This document shows, in pieces, positions 8,205 to 16,094 of a DNA stretch of 64,000 nt. Location: contig VGEP01000005.1 in assembly GCA_016869215.1 (NCBI GenBank), forward strand, positions 1 through 64,000. Reading direction: 5' to 3'. Position numbers and translations under genes: made by a program. Source of the stretch: Alphaproteobacteria bacterium. GTDB lineage: Bacteria; Pseudomonadota; Alphaproteobacteria; Rhizobiales; Xanthobacteraceae. The notes below the pieces were generated by a model, which made no database searches, was not told the origin of the DNA, and saw nothing but the letters and a program-made list of their open reading frames with translations. How positions within the stretch are numbered: position 1 is the stretch's first letter; every line of letters starts with the position of its first letter.

Positions 8205-9116
8205 CTACGGCTTCGCGGCGGGCCTGCAGAGCTTCAACAGCTCGTTCGCCAGCAGCCGGAATTCGGCGTTGCGCCCGGTGCCATGGCGCCAGACCAAGCC
8301 GATCTTGCGGGCCGACACGTCGGACTGCAGCGGGCGGGTGACGAGGCTCGTGCCCTGCAGCACGCCGGCCTCGACTGCAAGCTCGGGCAGCAGCGTGGTG
8401 CCGAGCCCGTTGTCGACCATCTGCACCAGCGTCGGCAGGCTCGTCGCCTCGAAGCCTTCGGTGTTGCGGCGGTCGGCAATCCGGCAGGCGCTGAGCGCGT
8501 GGTCGCGCAGGCAGTGGCCGTCCTTGAGCAGCAGCAGGTCGTCCGCCAGCTTTTCCGGCGCGATGCGCTTCGACCTGGCGAGCGGATGGTCCGCATGGAG
8601 GCCTACGACCAGCGGGTCCTCGAACAGCACGTGGGTCTCGACCGCACCGCAGTCGTAGGGCAGCGCGAGCAGCAGCACGTCGAGCTTGCCGTCGTTGAGC
8701 GCCTCGACCAGCCGCGCGGTCTGGTCCTCGACCAGGTAAAGCTTGAGCTGCCCGTAGGCGCGCCGCAGGTCGGGCAGAACCCGCGGCAGAAGATAGGGGC
8801 TGATGGTCGGAATGGCGCCCATCCGCAGCGTGCCGCACAACGGCTTGCGCGTGGCGCGGACAGCGCGGGTGAGTTCCTCGAACTCGCCGATGATCTTGCG
8901 CGCCCGCTCGACGGTTTCGATGCCGAGCGGCGTGAGAACGACGTGCCGCGTGGTGCGGTCGACCAGCGGTGCTTCCAGGAGACTCTCAAGCTCCTTGATG
9001 CTGGCGCTCAGCGTCGACTGGGTGACGAAGCACGCCTCGGCGGCGTGGCCGAAATGCGCGTGATCGGCCAGCGCGATCAGGTGGCGCAAATGGCGCACCG
9101 ACGGCAGATGTTCCAT
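8205..9116 (-). CDS. oxyR: LysR-family redox regulator OxyR
   Basis: 303-aa transcription factor. An N-terminal winged helix-turn-helix (about 5-65, with FVTQSTLSASIKELE) is followed by a periplasmic-binding-type regulatory domain. The segment DGHCLRDHALSAC holds Cys202 and Cys211, nine residues apart, matching the peroxide-sensing Cys199/Cys208 pair of E. coli OxyR. Upon oxidation OxyR activates peroxide-defence genes. The ATG at 9116 is chosen; a TTG three codons upstream is possible and neither has a strong ribosome site. No catalase or peroxidase gene adjoins it in this window, so its targets are elsewhere. It lies downstream of an amidohydrolase gene on the same strand, with 161 bp between. 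Confidence 0.88.
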   Translation of the reverse strand: MEHLPSVRHLRHLIALADHAHFGHAAEACFVTQSTLSASIKELESLLEAPLVDRTTRHVVLTPLGIETVERARKIIGEFEELTRAVRATRKPLCGTLRMGAIPTISPYLLPRVLPDLRRAYGQLKLYLVEDQTARLVEALNDGKLDVLLLALPYDCGAVETHVLFEDPLVVGLHADHPLARSKRIAPEKLADDLLLLKDGHCLRDHALSACRIADRRNTEGFEATSLPTLVQMVDNGLGTTLLPELAVEAGVLQGTSLVTRPLQSDVSARKIGLVWRHGTGRNAEFRLLANELLKLCRPAAKP

Positions 9117-9277
9117 GGCCTGCAACTCGCCCCCACGCGGCCAGGCAGCCTCCCTTGGCCCGGCCGGACCGTTCCCGAAAGACTATTCGTCCCGCCGACC
9201 GACGTGCAACGCCAGAGCTTTTTATTTTGACGCGTTTTCTTTACGCGAACCGGTATCCACTTCGCTCGAAAACGCTC

Positions 9278-10168
9278 TCAGAACCGATAGAACCTCGCCG
9301 GATTGTCCACCATGATCCGCCGGCGCATGGTTTCGTCCGGCACCCAGATGCCGAACCAGTCGACGAGATCGCCGTCGTTCGGATTGACCTGATACTTGTT
9401 CGGATGCGGCCAGTCGGTGCCCCACACAATGCGGTCGGGTCCGGCCTCGATCAGCGCGCGCGCCATCGGCTGCACGTCGTCGTAGGGCGGCAGGTCGGTG
9501 CCGCTGACGCGGTTGGCGCCGGAAATCTTGACCCAGCAATTGCCGCCCTTCACCAGTTCCAGAAGCGCCTGGAAGCCCGGCGCATTCACCGTCGCGGTCG
9601 CCGGCTGGTAGGCGAAGTGCGCAATGGACATGGGCACGGTGTGCTTCTTGAACACCGGCATCAGGTCCAGAATGTCCTTGCCGGGGAACAGCCATTCGAT
9701 GTGCCAGCCGAACGGCCTGATGCGCGCCTCGAGTTCGCCGATGCGGTCGAAGCCGATCGGCATACCACCCTTGTTGTCGGTGTTGAGCCGCACGCCGCGC
9801 GCGCCGGCCTTGTCGAGCGCCTCCAATTCCTTGTCGGTGATGTCCATGGTGATCGCGACCACGCAGCGGGCGCGGTTCGGCGTCTCGGCGTTGAGCGCGT
9901 TCATGCCGTCGAGGATCGCCGAATTGTCGGTGCCGTAGGTCGAGGGCTGGGTGAACACGACGCGATCGACGCCGAGCGTCGCGTGCAGGTGCTTGAGGTC
10001 GGCGAGCGTGGAATCCGGCGGGTTGTAGCCGCGGTCCGGGTTCATCTTGTAGCGCGCGCGCTCGAACACGTGGACGTGGGTGTCCACCGAGCCCTTGGGC
10101 AGGACGATCTTCGGCTTGCGCGGATTGCGGTCGGGGGCGATGCAGTCTCGGATAGCGGATGCGTTCAT
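9278..10168 (-). CDS. Amidohydrolase-2 family, 2-pyrone-4,6-dicarboxylate-hydrolase-like
   Basis: 296-aa TIM-barrel metal hydrolase. The first metal motif is DTHVHVF (His31, His33) and the last conserved acid lies in WGTDWPH. The segments PPDSTLADLKHLHATLG and QPSTYGTDN resemble 2-pyrone-4,6-dicarboxylate lactonase (LigI), which opens the PDC lactone in the protocatechuate 4,5-cleavage and syringate pathways. Its start overlaps the stop of the upstream dioxygenase gene (ATGA), so the two are translationally coupled. Ring cleavage by the dioxygenase followed by hydrolysis here is a reasonable inference. A paralogue is at 48319-49236. Confidence 0.85.
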   Translation of the reverse strand: MNASAIRDCIAPDRNPRKPKIVLPKGSVDTHVHVFERARYKMNPDRGYNPPDSTLADLKHLHATLGVDRVVFTQPSTYGTDNSAILDGMNALNAETPNRARCVVAITMDITDKELEALDKAGARGVRLNTDNKGGMPIGFDRIGELEARIRPFGWHIEWLFPGKDILDLMPVFKKHTVPMSIAHFAYQPATATVNAPGFQALLELVKGGNCWVKISGANRVSGTDLPPYDDVQPMARALIEAGPDRIVWGTDWPHPNKYQVNPNDGDLVDWFGIWVPDETMRRRIMVDNPARFYRF

Positions 10169-11136
10169 TTCTGCTTCTCTACAGCCTCGAAGTTGGTGGC
10201 GAAATCCTGCGGCACAGCCGGACCCCACATGTAGAACGAATCCTCCGCCGGGTGGTCGGCGTCCTGCCAGTCCTTGTCGACCGGGATGTAATCGATGTCG
10301 CAGGAGTATTCGGCGTAGGAGCCCCAGGGGTCGCGGACGTAATGGAAGTAGTTCGAGCCGAGCACGTGGCGGCCGAGCCCCCAGCCGTAGGCGAAGCCCT
10401 TGTCGGCCATGAAGTTGGCGCCGACGCCGATGTCGTCGATCGAGGCCACGTCCCACGAGCAATGGTGCAGGCCCGGCCCGTCCGACTTCACGAACGCGAT
10501 CATGTGATGGTCGCTGCCGTGGATGCCGTGCATGAAGGCGATCACGTCGCCGGAGCGGTCGGAGAGCCGCATGCCGAGCACGTCGCGGTAGAACGCGATG
10601 GTCCTGGGGATGTCGCGGGTGAACAGCAGGATGTGCGCGAGACGGCGCGGCCGGGTGCGCGGCGCCTTGCTGCGCGCCGGCGCGTTGGCCACGCCCGGCT
10701 TGCCGCCGAACGGACCGACCTGGGTCTTCTCGCTCGGCGAGGATTTTTCGGCGACATGCAGCTCGATCAGCGTGCCGTCCGGATCGCGGAACCACAGGCC
10801 GTTGGTCTCGAAGCCCTTGGGCGGGTCGAGGCGGTCGATCCGCATCGTCTCCAGCCGCGCCTTGAACTTCGGCAGATCCTCCTCGAAGCAGCCGAACGAC
10901 ACGTAATGCAGCTTCTTGCGCGGACCTTCGGCGACGCTGAACCAGCGATGCGGGTGATCCCTGGTGTAGAGGCCAAGGCTGCCGTTCTCCTCCCTGGTCT
11001 CGAGGCCGAACAGGCCATAGAACTTCTCGGCATCGGCGGCGTCGGGCACGACCAGCGTGAAATGATCGAGCGAATGCACGCCCAGCTCGCCCGGGCGGCG
11101 CCGGACCGGCTGGGCCATGGAACGGATCTGGGTCAT
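10165..11136 (-). CDS. Type I extradiol ring-cleavage dioxygenase (two VOC domains)
   Basis: 323-aa protein with two tandem vicinal-oxygen-chelate (glyoxalase-fold) domains at about 20-130 and 163-285. The C-terminal domain carries the expected Fe(II) ligands: His168 in RLAHILLF, His224 in GLHHCSWDV and Glu276 in GSYAEYSCD. Such enzymes cleave catechols next to the hydroxyl groups (meta cleavage) with O2. It is the first gene of a two-gene operon with an amidohydrolase overlapping it by four bases. Residues 140-165 form an Arg/Pro/Ala linker. The exact catechol is unknown. Confidence 0.87.
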   Translation of the reverse strand: MTQIRSMAQPVRRRPGELGVHSLDHFTLVVPDAADAEKFYGLFGLETREENGSLGLYTRDHPHRWFSVAEGPRKKLHYVSFGCFEEDLPKFKARLETMRIDRLDPPKGFETNGLWFRDPDGTLIELHVAEKSSPSEKTQVGPFGGKPGVANAPARSKAPRTRPRRLAHILLFTRDIPRTIAFYRDVLGMRLSDRSGDVIAFMHGIHGSDHHMIAFVKSDGPGLHHCSWDVASIDDIGVGANFMADKGFAYGWGLGRHVLGSNYFHYVRDPWGSYAEYSCDIDYIPVDKDWQDADHPAEDSFYMWGPAVPQDFATNFEAVEKQK

Positions 11137-11240
11137 GGCGGGACTTCCTCAACGCACTGCGGCGGCCGCGGGCGGGCCGCCGGGTCGGGCCAAAAATATG
11201 GATAAGCGGGCCGCGAGGCAAATGCGGGCGGGCGGGCCCT

Positions 11241-11873
11241 TTAGCGCAGCTTGTCCCGCCAATTGCAGGCGTCGGCGATGCGCTCGCGGACCTCGGATAC
11301 CTTGCCGAGCCGGAATTCGCCGTCGCTGGCGCTGCCGTTGGCGCTGAACACCCTTAAGAACAGCTTGCCGTTGTCCGGCAGCGCGCGGATGAAATCGACC
11401 GCGCTCGGGGCGAAGGCGCCGCGGCCGGTGGTCGACACCGTCCAGCGCGTCTCGATCACTTTGCCGTCGTCGATGCGGGCCAGGACCCGCACCGGCGCAT
11501 TGCCGAGATAGACGAACGAGCCCGGATTGAAGATGACGTCGGTCTTCTTTTCGCGGCAGCGCAGGACCAGCGCCGACTCGCCCTTGACGCCGGCGAGGAA
11601 GCCGTTGACCGACGGGCTGCTGTCCAGCGGCGACGGGCCCTCCTCGATGTTCCAGGCGATCTCGATATCGGTGTTGTCCGGAGCGGGACGCGCCACGGGC
11701 GCCGGCAGCTCGACCGCGAGATCGTCGTAGCATTTCAGCCGCTGCGCATCGTCGGTCAGCGCGCGGCACGATTTCATCGCGCCCAGCGTCTCCGGCACGG
11801 ATTGCGCCGGCGCCTGTTGCGGCGCCAGCGTGAGAAAGAACGCGGATACGGTTGAAATCAGAGCGACGCGCAT
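11241..11873 (-). CDS. Secreted VasI-like protein of unknown function
   Basis: 210-aa protein with a signal peptide (MRVALISTVSAFFLTLAP, cleavage near APAQS). The mature N-terminus has the pattern CRALTDDAQRLKCYDDLA, which recalls the start of VasI/type VI-associated proteins and many alphaproteobacterial periplasmic proteins of unknown role. The rest is beta-rich (SALVLRCREKKTDVIF) and ends ADACNWRDKLR. Four cysteines are placed for two disulfides. The start at 11873 follows GGGAGCGAATC. No type VI secretion genes are in the window, so the VasI resemblance should be read as a domain similarity only. Confidence 0.65.
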   Translation of the reverse strand: MRVALISTVSAFFLTLAPQQAPAQSVPETLGAMKSCRALTDDAQRLKCYDDLAVELPAPVARPAPDNTDIEIAWNIEEGPSPLDSSPSVNGFLAGVKGESALVLRCREKKTDVIFNPGSFVYLGNAPVRVLARIDDGKVIETRWTVSTTGRGAFAPSAVDFIRALPDNGKLFLRVFSANGSASDGEFRLGKVSEVRERIADACNWRDKLR

Positions 11874-11966
11874 GATTCGCTCCCGATGGCCGCAGATTAC
11901 AAAGTTCCGTTCAAGATGCAATCAATCCACGGCGCGCGCGGGCGGCACTGCGGGAACGGCCACCCC

Positions 11967-12875
11967 TCAGGAATCGGCGGCGCGGGCCTTTTTCAGATGT
12001 TGCAGAACCTTGCCGCGCAGCGCCGCCTGCTCTTCGGCGCTCCACTTGCGGAAGCCCTCGCCGGACTTGAATCCGAGCTTGCCGCCGGCCACCAGCCGTT
12101 CGAGATAGGGCGACGGACCGGGCCGGCTCTCGATGTCCGGGAGCACGGTCTTGTGGATCGCAAGCGTCAAGTCGGTGCCGACCAGATCGGCGTTCTCCAG
12201 CGGGCCCAGCACCGCAAGCCTGCGCCCGAACGACGCCTTGATCACCGCGTCCACCGTCTCGGCATCGCAGATGCCGCGCTCGACCAGCGACACCGCCTCG
12301 CGCCATAAGGCATGTTGCAGGCGGTTGCCGATGAAGCCCGGCACGTCCTTCTTCACATGCGCCGGCTTCTTGCCGGCATCGGCGTGCAGCTTCATGGTGA
12401 AGTCGATCGCAGCCTGCGAGGTCCATTTCGTGCCGATCACCTCGACCAGCGGCACGAGATAGGGCGGGTTCCACCAATGGGTGCCGAGCGCGCGCTCGCG
12501 GTGCTTCAACCCGCCCATGATTTCGGTGATCGGCATGACCGAGGTGTTGCTGGCGAGGATGGTGTCCGGCCGGACGTAATTTTCGATCTCGGCGAACGTG
12601 CGCTGCTTGAGCGGCATGTCTTCGAGAATGGCTTCGACGACATAATCGGCGTCGCACACGCATTCGGCGAGATCGGCGACCGGCCGCACGCGCTTCACCG
12701 CCGCTTCGTCGTCGCCGAGGTCGCGCAGGTTGGTTGCGATACGCTGCAGTGCGCTGTCGAGCGTCGGCCGGTGCGCGTCCGTGATCGCCACGTCATGGCT
12801 GGCGAGCGCGAACACCTGCGCGATGCCGTGGCCCATGAGCCCGGCGCCGACCACTGCTATCTTGGGTTTGGCCAT
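11967..12875 (-). CDS. 3-hydroxyacyl-CoA dehydrogenase family protein
   Basis: 302-aa NAD-dependent dehydrogenase. The N-terminal Rossmann fold begins MAKPKIAVVGAGLMGHGIAQ (GxGxxG at 10-15). The catalytic block is GTHWWNPPYLVPLVEVIGT with the His and Glu of the family. A C-terminal helical domain starts near 190 (VPGFIGNRLQHALWREA). These enzymes oxidise L-3-hydroxyacyl-CoA in beta-oxidation; stand-alone short forms like this also act on other hydroxy acids or on L-gulonate and carnitine. It is the last gene of the run IclR, cyclase, cupin, SDR, dehydrogenase, but a long repeat at 12892-13035 separates it from the SDR. Confidence 0.88.
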   Translation of the reverse strand: MAKPKIAVVGAGLMGHGIAQVFALASHDVAITDAHRPTLDSALQRIATNLRDLGDDEAAVKRVRPVADLAECVCDADYVVEAILEDMPLKQRTFAEIENYVRPDTILASNTSVMPITEIMGGLKHRERALGTHWWNPPYLVPLVEVIGTKWTSQAAIDFTMKLHADAGKKPAHVKKDVPGFIGNRLQHALWREAVSLVERGICDAETVDAVIKASFGRRLAVLGPLENADLVGTDLTLAIHKTVLPDIESRPGPSPYLERLVAGGKLGFKSGEGFRKWSAEEQAALRGKVLQHLKKARAADS

Positions 12876-12891
12876 GCCGCTGTCTCAGCCT

Positions 12892-13035
12892 CGTGTCCCG
12901 GATGCGGTGCAGCGCGCAGCGAAGCGGAGCGGTGCACCGCTGATCCGGGACCCCGGTTGGAAAAAGCTGGGTCCCGGGTCTGCGTCGCATCACGACGCGC
13001 TGTCGCGCTTCGTGATGCGACGCGCCCGGGACACG
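12892..13035. repeat. Long imperfect palindromic intergenic repeat (family C)
   Basis: Bounded by cgtgtcccgg on the left and its complement ccgggacacg on the right, with inner copies of ccgggacccc/gggtcccggg. A related unit occurs at 45408-45512. It fills most of the gap between the SDR and the dehydrogenase. Such units are common in Bradyrhizobium relatives and carry no gene. Confidence 0.75.
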
Positions 13036-13058
13036 TGTTGCACCTCAACGCCAAGACA

Positions 13059-13862
13059 TCACCCTGCCGTGTATCCGCCGTCAGCGTAGAGGATGTGGCC
13101 GGTGTAGAAGTCCGACGCTTTCGACGCGAGGAACAGGATCGGCCCCGCGAGATCGTCCGGCTCGCCGAGGCGGCCCATCGGCACGCGCGTGAGGAAGCCC
13201 GCCCGCACGGTCTTGGCGCGCTCGTCGTCGGCATACATCCATTCGGTCAGCGGCGAGCGGAAGACCGTGGGCCCCAGCGCATTGACCGTGATGCCGGTCG
13301 CACCGAGCTCGCAGCCGAGCGCCTTGGTGATGCCGTCGACTGCCGACTTCGACGCGCAATAGGCCGTGTAGCCGGCCGGATGGCCGAGCAACCCGCGTGC
13401 GGACGAGGTCAGGATGATCTTGCCGCCTCTGCCCTGCTTCGTCATCTGGCGCGCGGCCGCGCGCGACATCAGCCAGGACTGGGTGACGTTGGCGTCCATC
13501 ACGTCGAGGAAGTCCTCGGGCTTCTGGTCGACGATTTTCGACACCTTGTTCTGGCCGGACGCGACGACGAGGATGTCGACGCCGCCGAACTTGCCGACCG
13601 CAGCCTGAACGATCGCATCGCAGTTGGCCTCGCTGCTCGGGCGCTTGGCAACGGCCTCGGCCTTGCCGCCGAGCGCGGCGCATTCGGCGGCAATCTGCTT
13701 GAGCTTGTCGGCGCCGCTCGCGCAGACGACGACGTTGGCACCCGCGGCGGCCAGCGTCTTGGCGGCGACGGCGCCGAGCGCCCCGGTCGCGCCGGTGACG
13801 ATTGCGGTCTTGCCCTTGACGGAAAACAGCGACAGCGGGTCTTTCAGGAAGTCTTGGGACAT
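13059..13862 (-). CDS. Short-chain dehydrogenase/reductase
   Basis: 267-aa Rossmann-fold oxidoreductase. The cofactor motif is TGATGALG (23-30); the catalytic Ser is in ILTSSARG and the Tyr/Lys pair in YTAYCASKSAV. It ends with the typical ILYADGGYTAG. SDRs of this type oxidise or reduce secondary alcohols or ketones with NAD(P)H. It follows the cupin gene by 64 bp in a run headed by IclR and a cyclase-family hydrolase, so it probably works on the product of that hydrolase. Substrate unknown. Confidence 0.88.
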   Translation of the reverse strand: MSQDFLKDPLSLFSVKGKTAIVTGATGALGAVAAKTLAAAGANVVVCASGADKLKQIAAECAALGGKAEAVAKRPSSEANCDAIVQAAVGKFGGVDILVVASGQNKVSKIVDQKPEDFLDVMDANVTQSWLMSRAAARQMTKQGRGGKIILTSSARGLLGHPAGYTAYCASKSAVDGITKALGCELGATGITVNALGPTVFRSPLTEWMYADDERAKTVRAGFLTRVPMGRLGEPDDLAGPILFLASKASDFYTGHILYADGGYTAG

Positions 13863-13893
13863 GGATTTGCGTCCTCTCAGCTTGCTCGGTCAC

Positions 13894-13915
13894 CTCTCCC
13901 CGCAAGCGGGGAGAG
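13894..13915. repeat. Hairpin between cupin and SDR genes
   Basis: ctctccccgcaagcggggagag is a perfect 9-bp stem with a short loop. It lies in the 64-bp gap between the cupin and SDR genes and resembles the CT-rich repeat family seen at 17082-17207, 43459-43501 and 44158-44180. It may attenuate transcription or only be a dispersed repeat. Confidence 0.6.
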
Positions 13916-13926
13916 GGTCAAGTGAG

Positions 13927-14268
13927 TCACGCCGGCAGCGGCGCCACCGCGACGAAGATCGTGCACACCTCGTTGGTGCGGTTGATAATCTCGCGGTTCT
14001 CGTTCGGGCCGATGTAGCAGGAGTCGTTCTTCCTCAGCACCGTCTCCTTGCCGTTGACGATCACGGTCAGCTCGCCTTCCAGCACGTAATAGACCTTCTC
14101 CGGCGGCGAAGCGTCGGGACCGGCGCCGCCGCCCGGCAGGAAGTGCGAGACGCCGGCGATGATCGCCTTGGACACGCCCGCCTCCGCGCCGAACAGGCGC
14201 AGCGTCGTGCAGGCGCGGTGATTGGGCGCAACGTATTCCTTCGCTTCACTGAGCTTCTTGGCGATCAT
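13927..14268 (-). CDS. Small cupin-domain protein
   Basis: 113-aa single-domain cupin. The barrel is recognisable from the segment EKVYYVLEGELTVIVNGKE and the second motif GPNENREIINRTNE. The first motif lacks the usual HxH pair; VYYVLEG stands where histidines often occur, so metal binding may be weak or use other residues. Its start overlaps the stop of the cyclase gene (ATGA), indicating translational coupling. Inferred role is an accessory or isomerase/sensor step in the same pathway as the cyclase-family hydrolase. Confidence 0.8.
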   Translation of the reverse strand: MIAKKLSEAKEYVAPNHRACTTLRLFGAEAGVSKAIIAGVSHFLPGGGAGPDASPPEKVYYVLEGELTVIVNGKETVLRKNDSCYIGPNENREIINRTNEVCTIFVAVAPLPA

Positions 14269-15110
14269 TTGAACCTCTTTCCGCTTTCGATCCGGTACTT
14301 GCCCTTGGGGTCGACCATCGCGACTAGGCGGATGATGCAGCCGTCGCCGCGATCCCAGTTCCACGGGAAGAACGCGAAGGTGCAGCGCCGGCCGGTGACC
14401 TTGTCGAGGTCGCCGCCGACGTTCTCGATGCCGAGAATGCCGTTGCTGAACAGCTTGCGATGCACCGGCTCCCACTCCGGGAAGTCGTCCTTCCAGTCGC
14501 GGCCGCCGGACCACTCGCGGTACTCCTCGGCGAGATGCGGATGCAGCGGCCCGTTGCGTTGCGGGCCGATGGCCGTGGCGAGCGGATGGTCGTTGGCCTG
14601 GGTGTCGTGGCCGACGACCTTGACCTTCTTCTCGACGAACCAGTCGCCCGCCGACGGCACGAAGCCCGGCGCGCGGCAGAAATAGTCCTCGCTGTCGTCG
14701 TAGATGTGGTGCCAGCCGGTGTTGACGATCACCACGTCGCGCGGGCGCACATGCTTGCCCGCCGCCTTCTCCAGATCGTCGTAGGTGATCGGCTCCCATT
14801 TCTTCTTCGGGATCGACACCACGATGCCCGAGCCGAAGAAGTGCGGCAGCGGCACCTCGTCGATGAACGGCGTGCCCTGGATGACATGCGCCGGCGCGTC
14901 GATGTGCGTCGTGTTGTGCATCGACGTCGTGATGCGCTGCGACAGCACGCCCGACTTCGCCATATAGTGGATGCGCTCGATCTTGACGTCTTCGAAATAC
15001 GGCCAGTTCGGCGACTGATAGCCGAACCGGTGCGACAGGTTATAGAACTCAAGTCCCATCGCGTTCTTGAGGTTCTCCTCGAACGTCACGCCACGGATCT
15101 TCTTCGCCAC
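14265..15110 (-). CDS. Cyclase-family metal hydrolase (kynurenine formamidase-like)
   Basis: 281-aa protein of the cyclase family (PF04199 type). The signature is HNTTHIDAPAH, a variant of HxGTHxDxPxH in which Gly is Asn-Thr, which holds catalytic metal in kynurenine formamidase and isatin hydrolase. A later motif GHDTQANDHPLA also fits the family. The GTG start at 15110 is chosen because GGGAGAAGATCA precedes it at proper distance; an ATG further upstream lacks a ribosome site. It follows the IclR gene by 71 bp and overlaps the cupin gene. Amide or lactone hydrolysis is inferred. Confidence 0.85.
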   Translation of the reverse strand: MAKKIRGVTFEENLKNAMGLEFYNLSHRFGYQSPNWPYFEDVKIERIHYMAKSGVLSQRITTSMHNTTHIDAPAHVIQGTPFIDEVPLPHFFGSGIVVSIPKKKWEPITYDDLEKAAGKHVRPRDVVIVNTGWHHIYDDSEDYFCRAPGFVPSAGDWFVEKKVKVVGHDTQANDHPLATAIGPQRNGPLHPHLAEEYREWSGGRDWKDDFPEWEPVHRKLFSNGILGIENVGGDLDKVTGRRCTFAFFPWNWDRGDGCIIRLVAMVDPKGKYRIESGKRFK

Positions 15111-15181
15111 TGATCTTCTCCCTCGGTCGCGCTTTCGCGCCTCGATTTGGTTCCGCCCGGCGCCGCGCCGGACAACGAAAT

Positions 15182-15946
15182 TCACGCCGCCATCGCGCCC
15201 AGGTCCGCCTGGATGGCGCGCTTGGTGGCCAAGAGCTTCTCGGCAATGCGCTCCTGCTGCTCGCGGAAGCGCTGGCTCGGCACCGGCACCGAAATCGCCA
15301 CCGGATTGCCGAGCGGATCGTGCAGCGCCACGCCTACGGCGCAGATGCCGAGTGTGTGTTCCTCGCGGTCGTAGGCGACGCCGGAGCGGCGCACGGTGCG
15401 AATGTCCGAGAGCAGGTCGTCGAGCCGCGTCAGCGTCTTCGGCGTGCGCGCCTCAAAGCTGCGGCCAAGCAGGCGCTCGATCGCGGCCTCGTCGAGGCTG
15501 CTGAGATAGGCCTTGCCGTTGGCGGTGCAGTAGAGCGGGAACGACTCGCCGACCGCCGAGACCGTACGCAGGCGGTGCGAGCCGATGACCTGGTCGATAA
15601 ACACCAGATGATCGCCGCGCACCGACGCGAGGTCGACCGTTTCGCGCAAGTCGTTGGAGAGTTGCCGCAGGAACGGCCGCGCCATGCGGACGAAATCGCT
15701 GCGCACGGACGCCGCGAGCCGCAGGATCGCAGGGCCGAGACGCACGCGCCCGTTCGGCGAGGCCGCAACGAGGAGCTCCTCGGCTTCGAGCGACGCGACG
15801 ATGCGCTGAACGGTGGAACGTGCAAGCTGCACGCGCTGCGCGATCTGCCCGAGGCTGAGGCCGGCGTCTTCGGATTCGAGCGCGCGCAGGATGCTGGCGG
15901 CGCGGGCGATCACCTGGACTTGGTTCTTTTCGCCGGGCTCACGCAT
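15182..15946 (-). CDS. IclR-family transcriptional regulator
   Basis: 254-aa regulator. A winged helix-turn-helix spans about 12-70 (LSLGQIAQRVQLARSTVQRI) and a GAF-like effector domain follows (SVRGDHLVFIDQVIG, GESFPLYCTANGKAYL, GICAVGVALHDPLG). IclR proteins typically control an adjacent catabolic operon in response to an aromatic acid or similar ligand. It heads the cyclase, cupin and SDR genes and is divergent from the amidohydrolase at 16095, so the 148-bp gap between them is the likely operator region for both directions. Confidence 0.9.
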   Translation of the reverse strand: MREPGEKNQVQVIARAASILRALESEDAGLSLGQIAQRVQLARSTVQRIVASLEAEELLVAASPNGRVRLGPAILRLAASVRSDFVRMARPFLRQLSNDLRETVDLASVRGDHLVFIDQVIGSHRLRTVSAVGESFPLYCTANGKAYLSSLDEAAIERLLGRSFEARTPKTLTRLDDLLSDIRTVRRSGVAYDREEHTLGICAVGVALHDPLGNPVAISVPVPSQRFREQQERIAEKLLATKRAIQADLGAMAA

Positions 15947-16094
15947 GGGACATCACCCTCGACGCAACGTTTCCACCCTGGCCGGCGGCTGCTTGCCGCC
16001 TTGCATGCCGGGACAGGCTAGCCCAATATCCGGTACAGACAAAAGCGGAAAAATGCCGCAACCGCCGGTACGGCAGCCGGCACGGGAGGACGCG

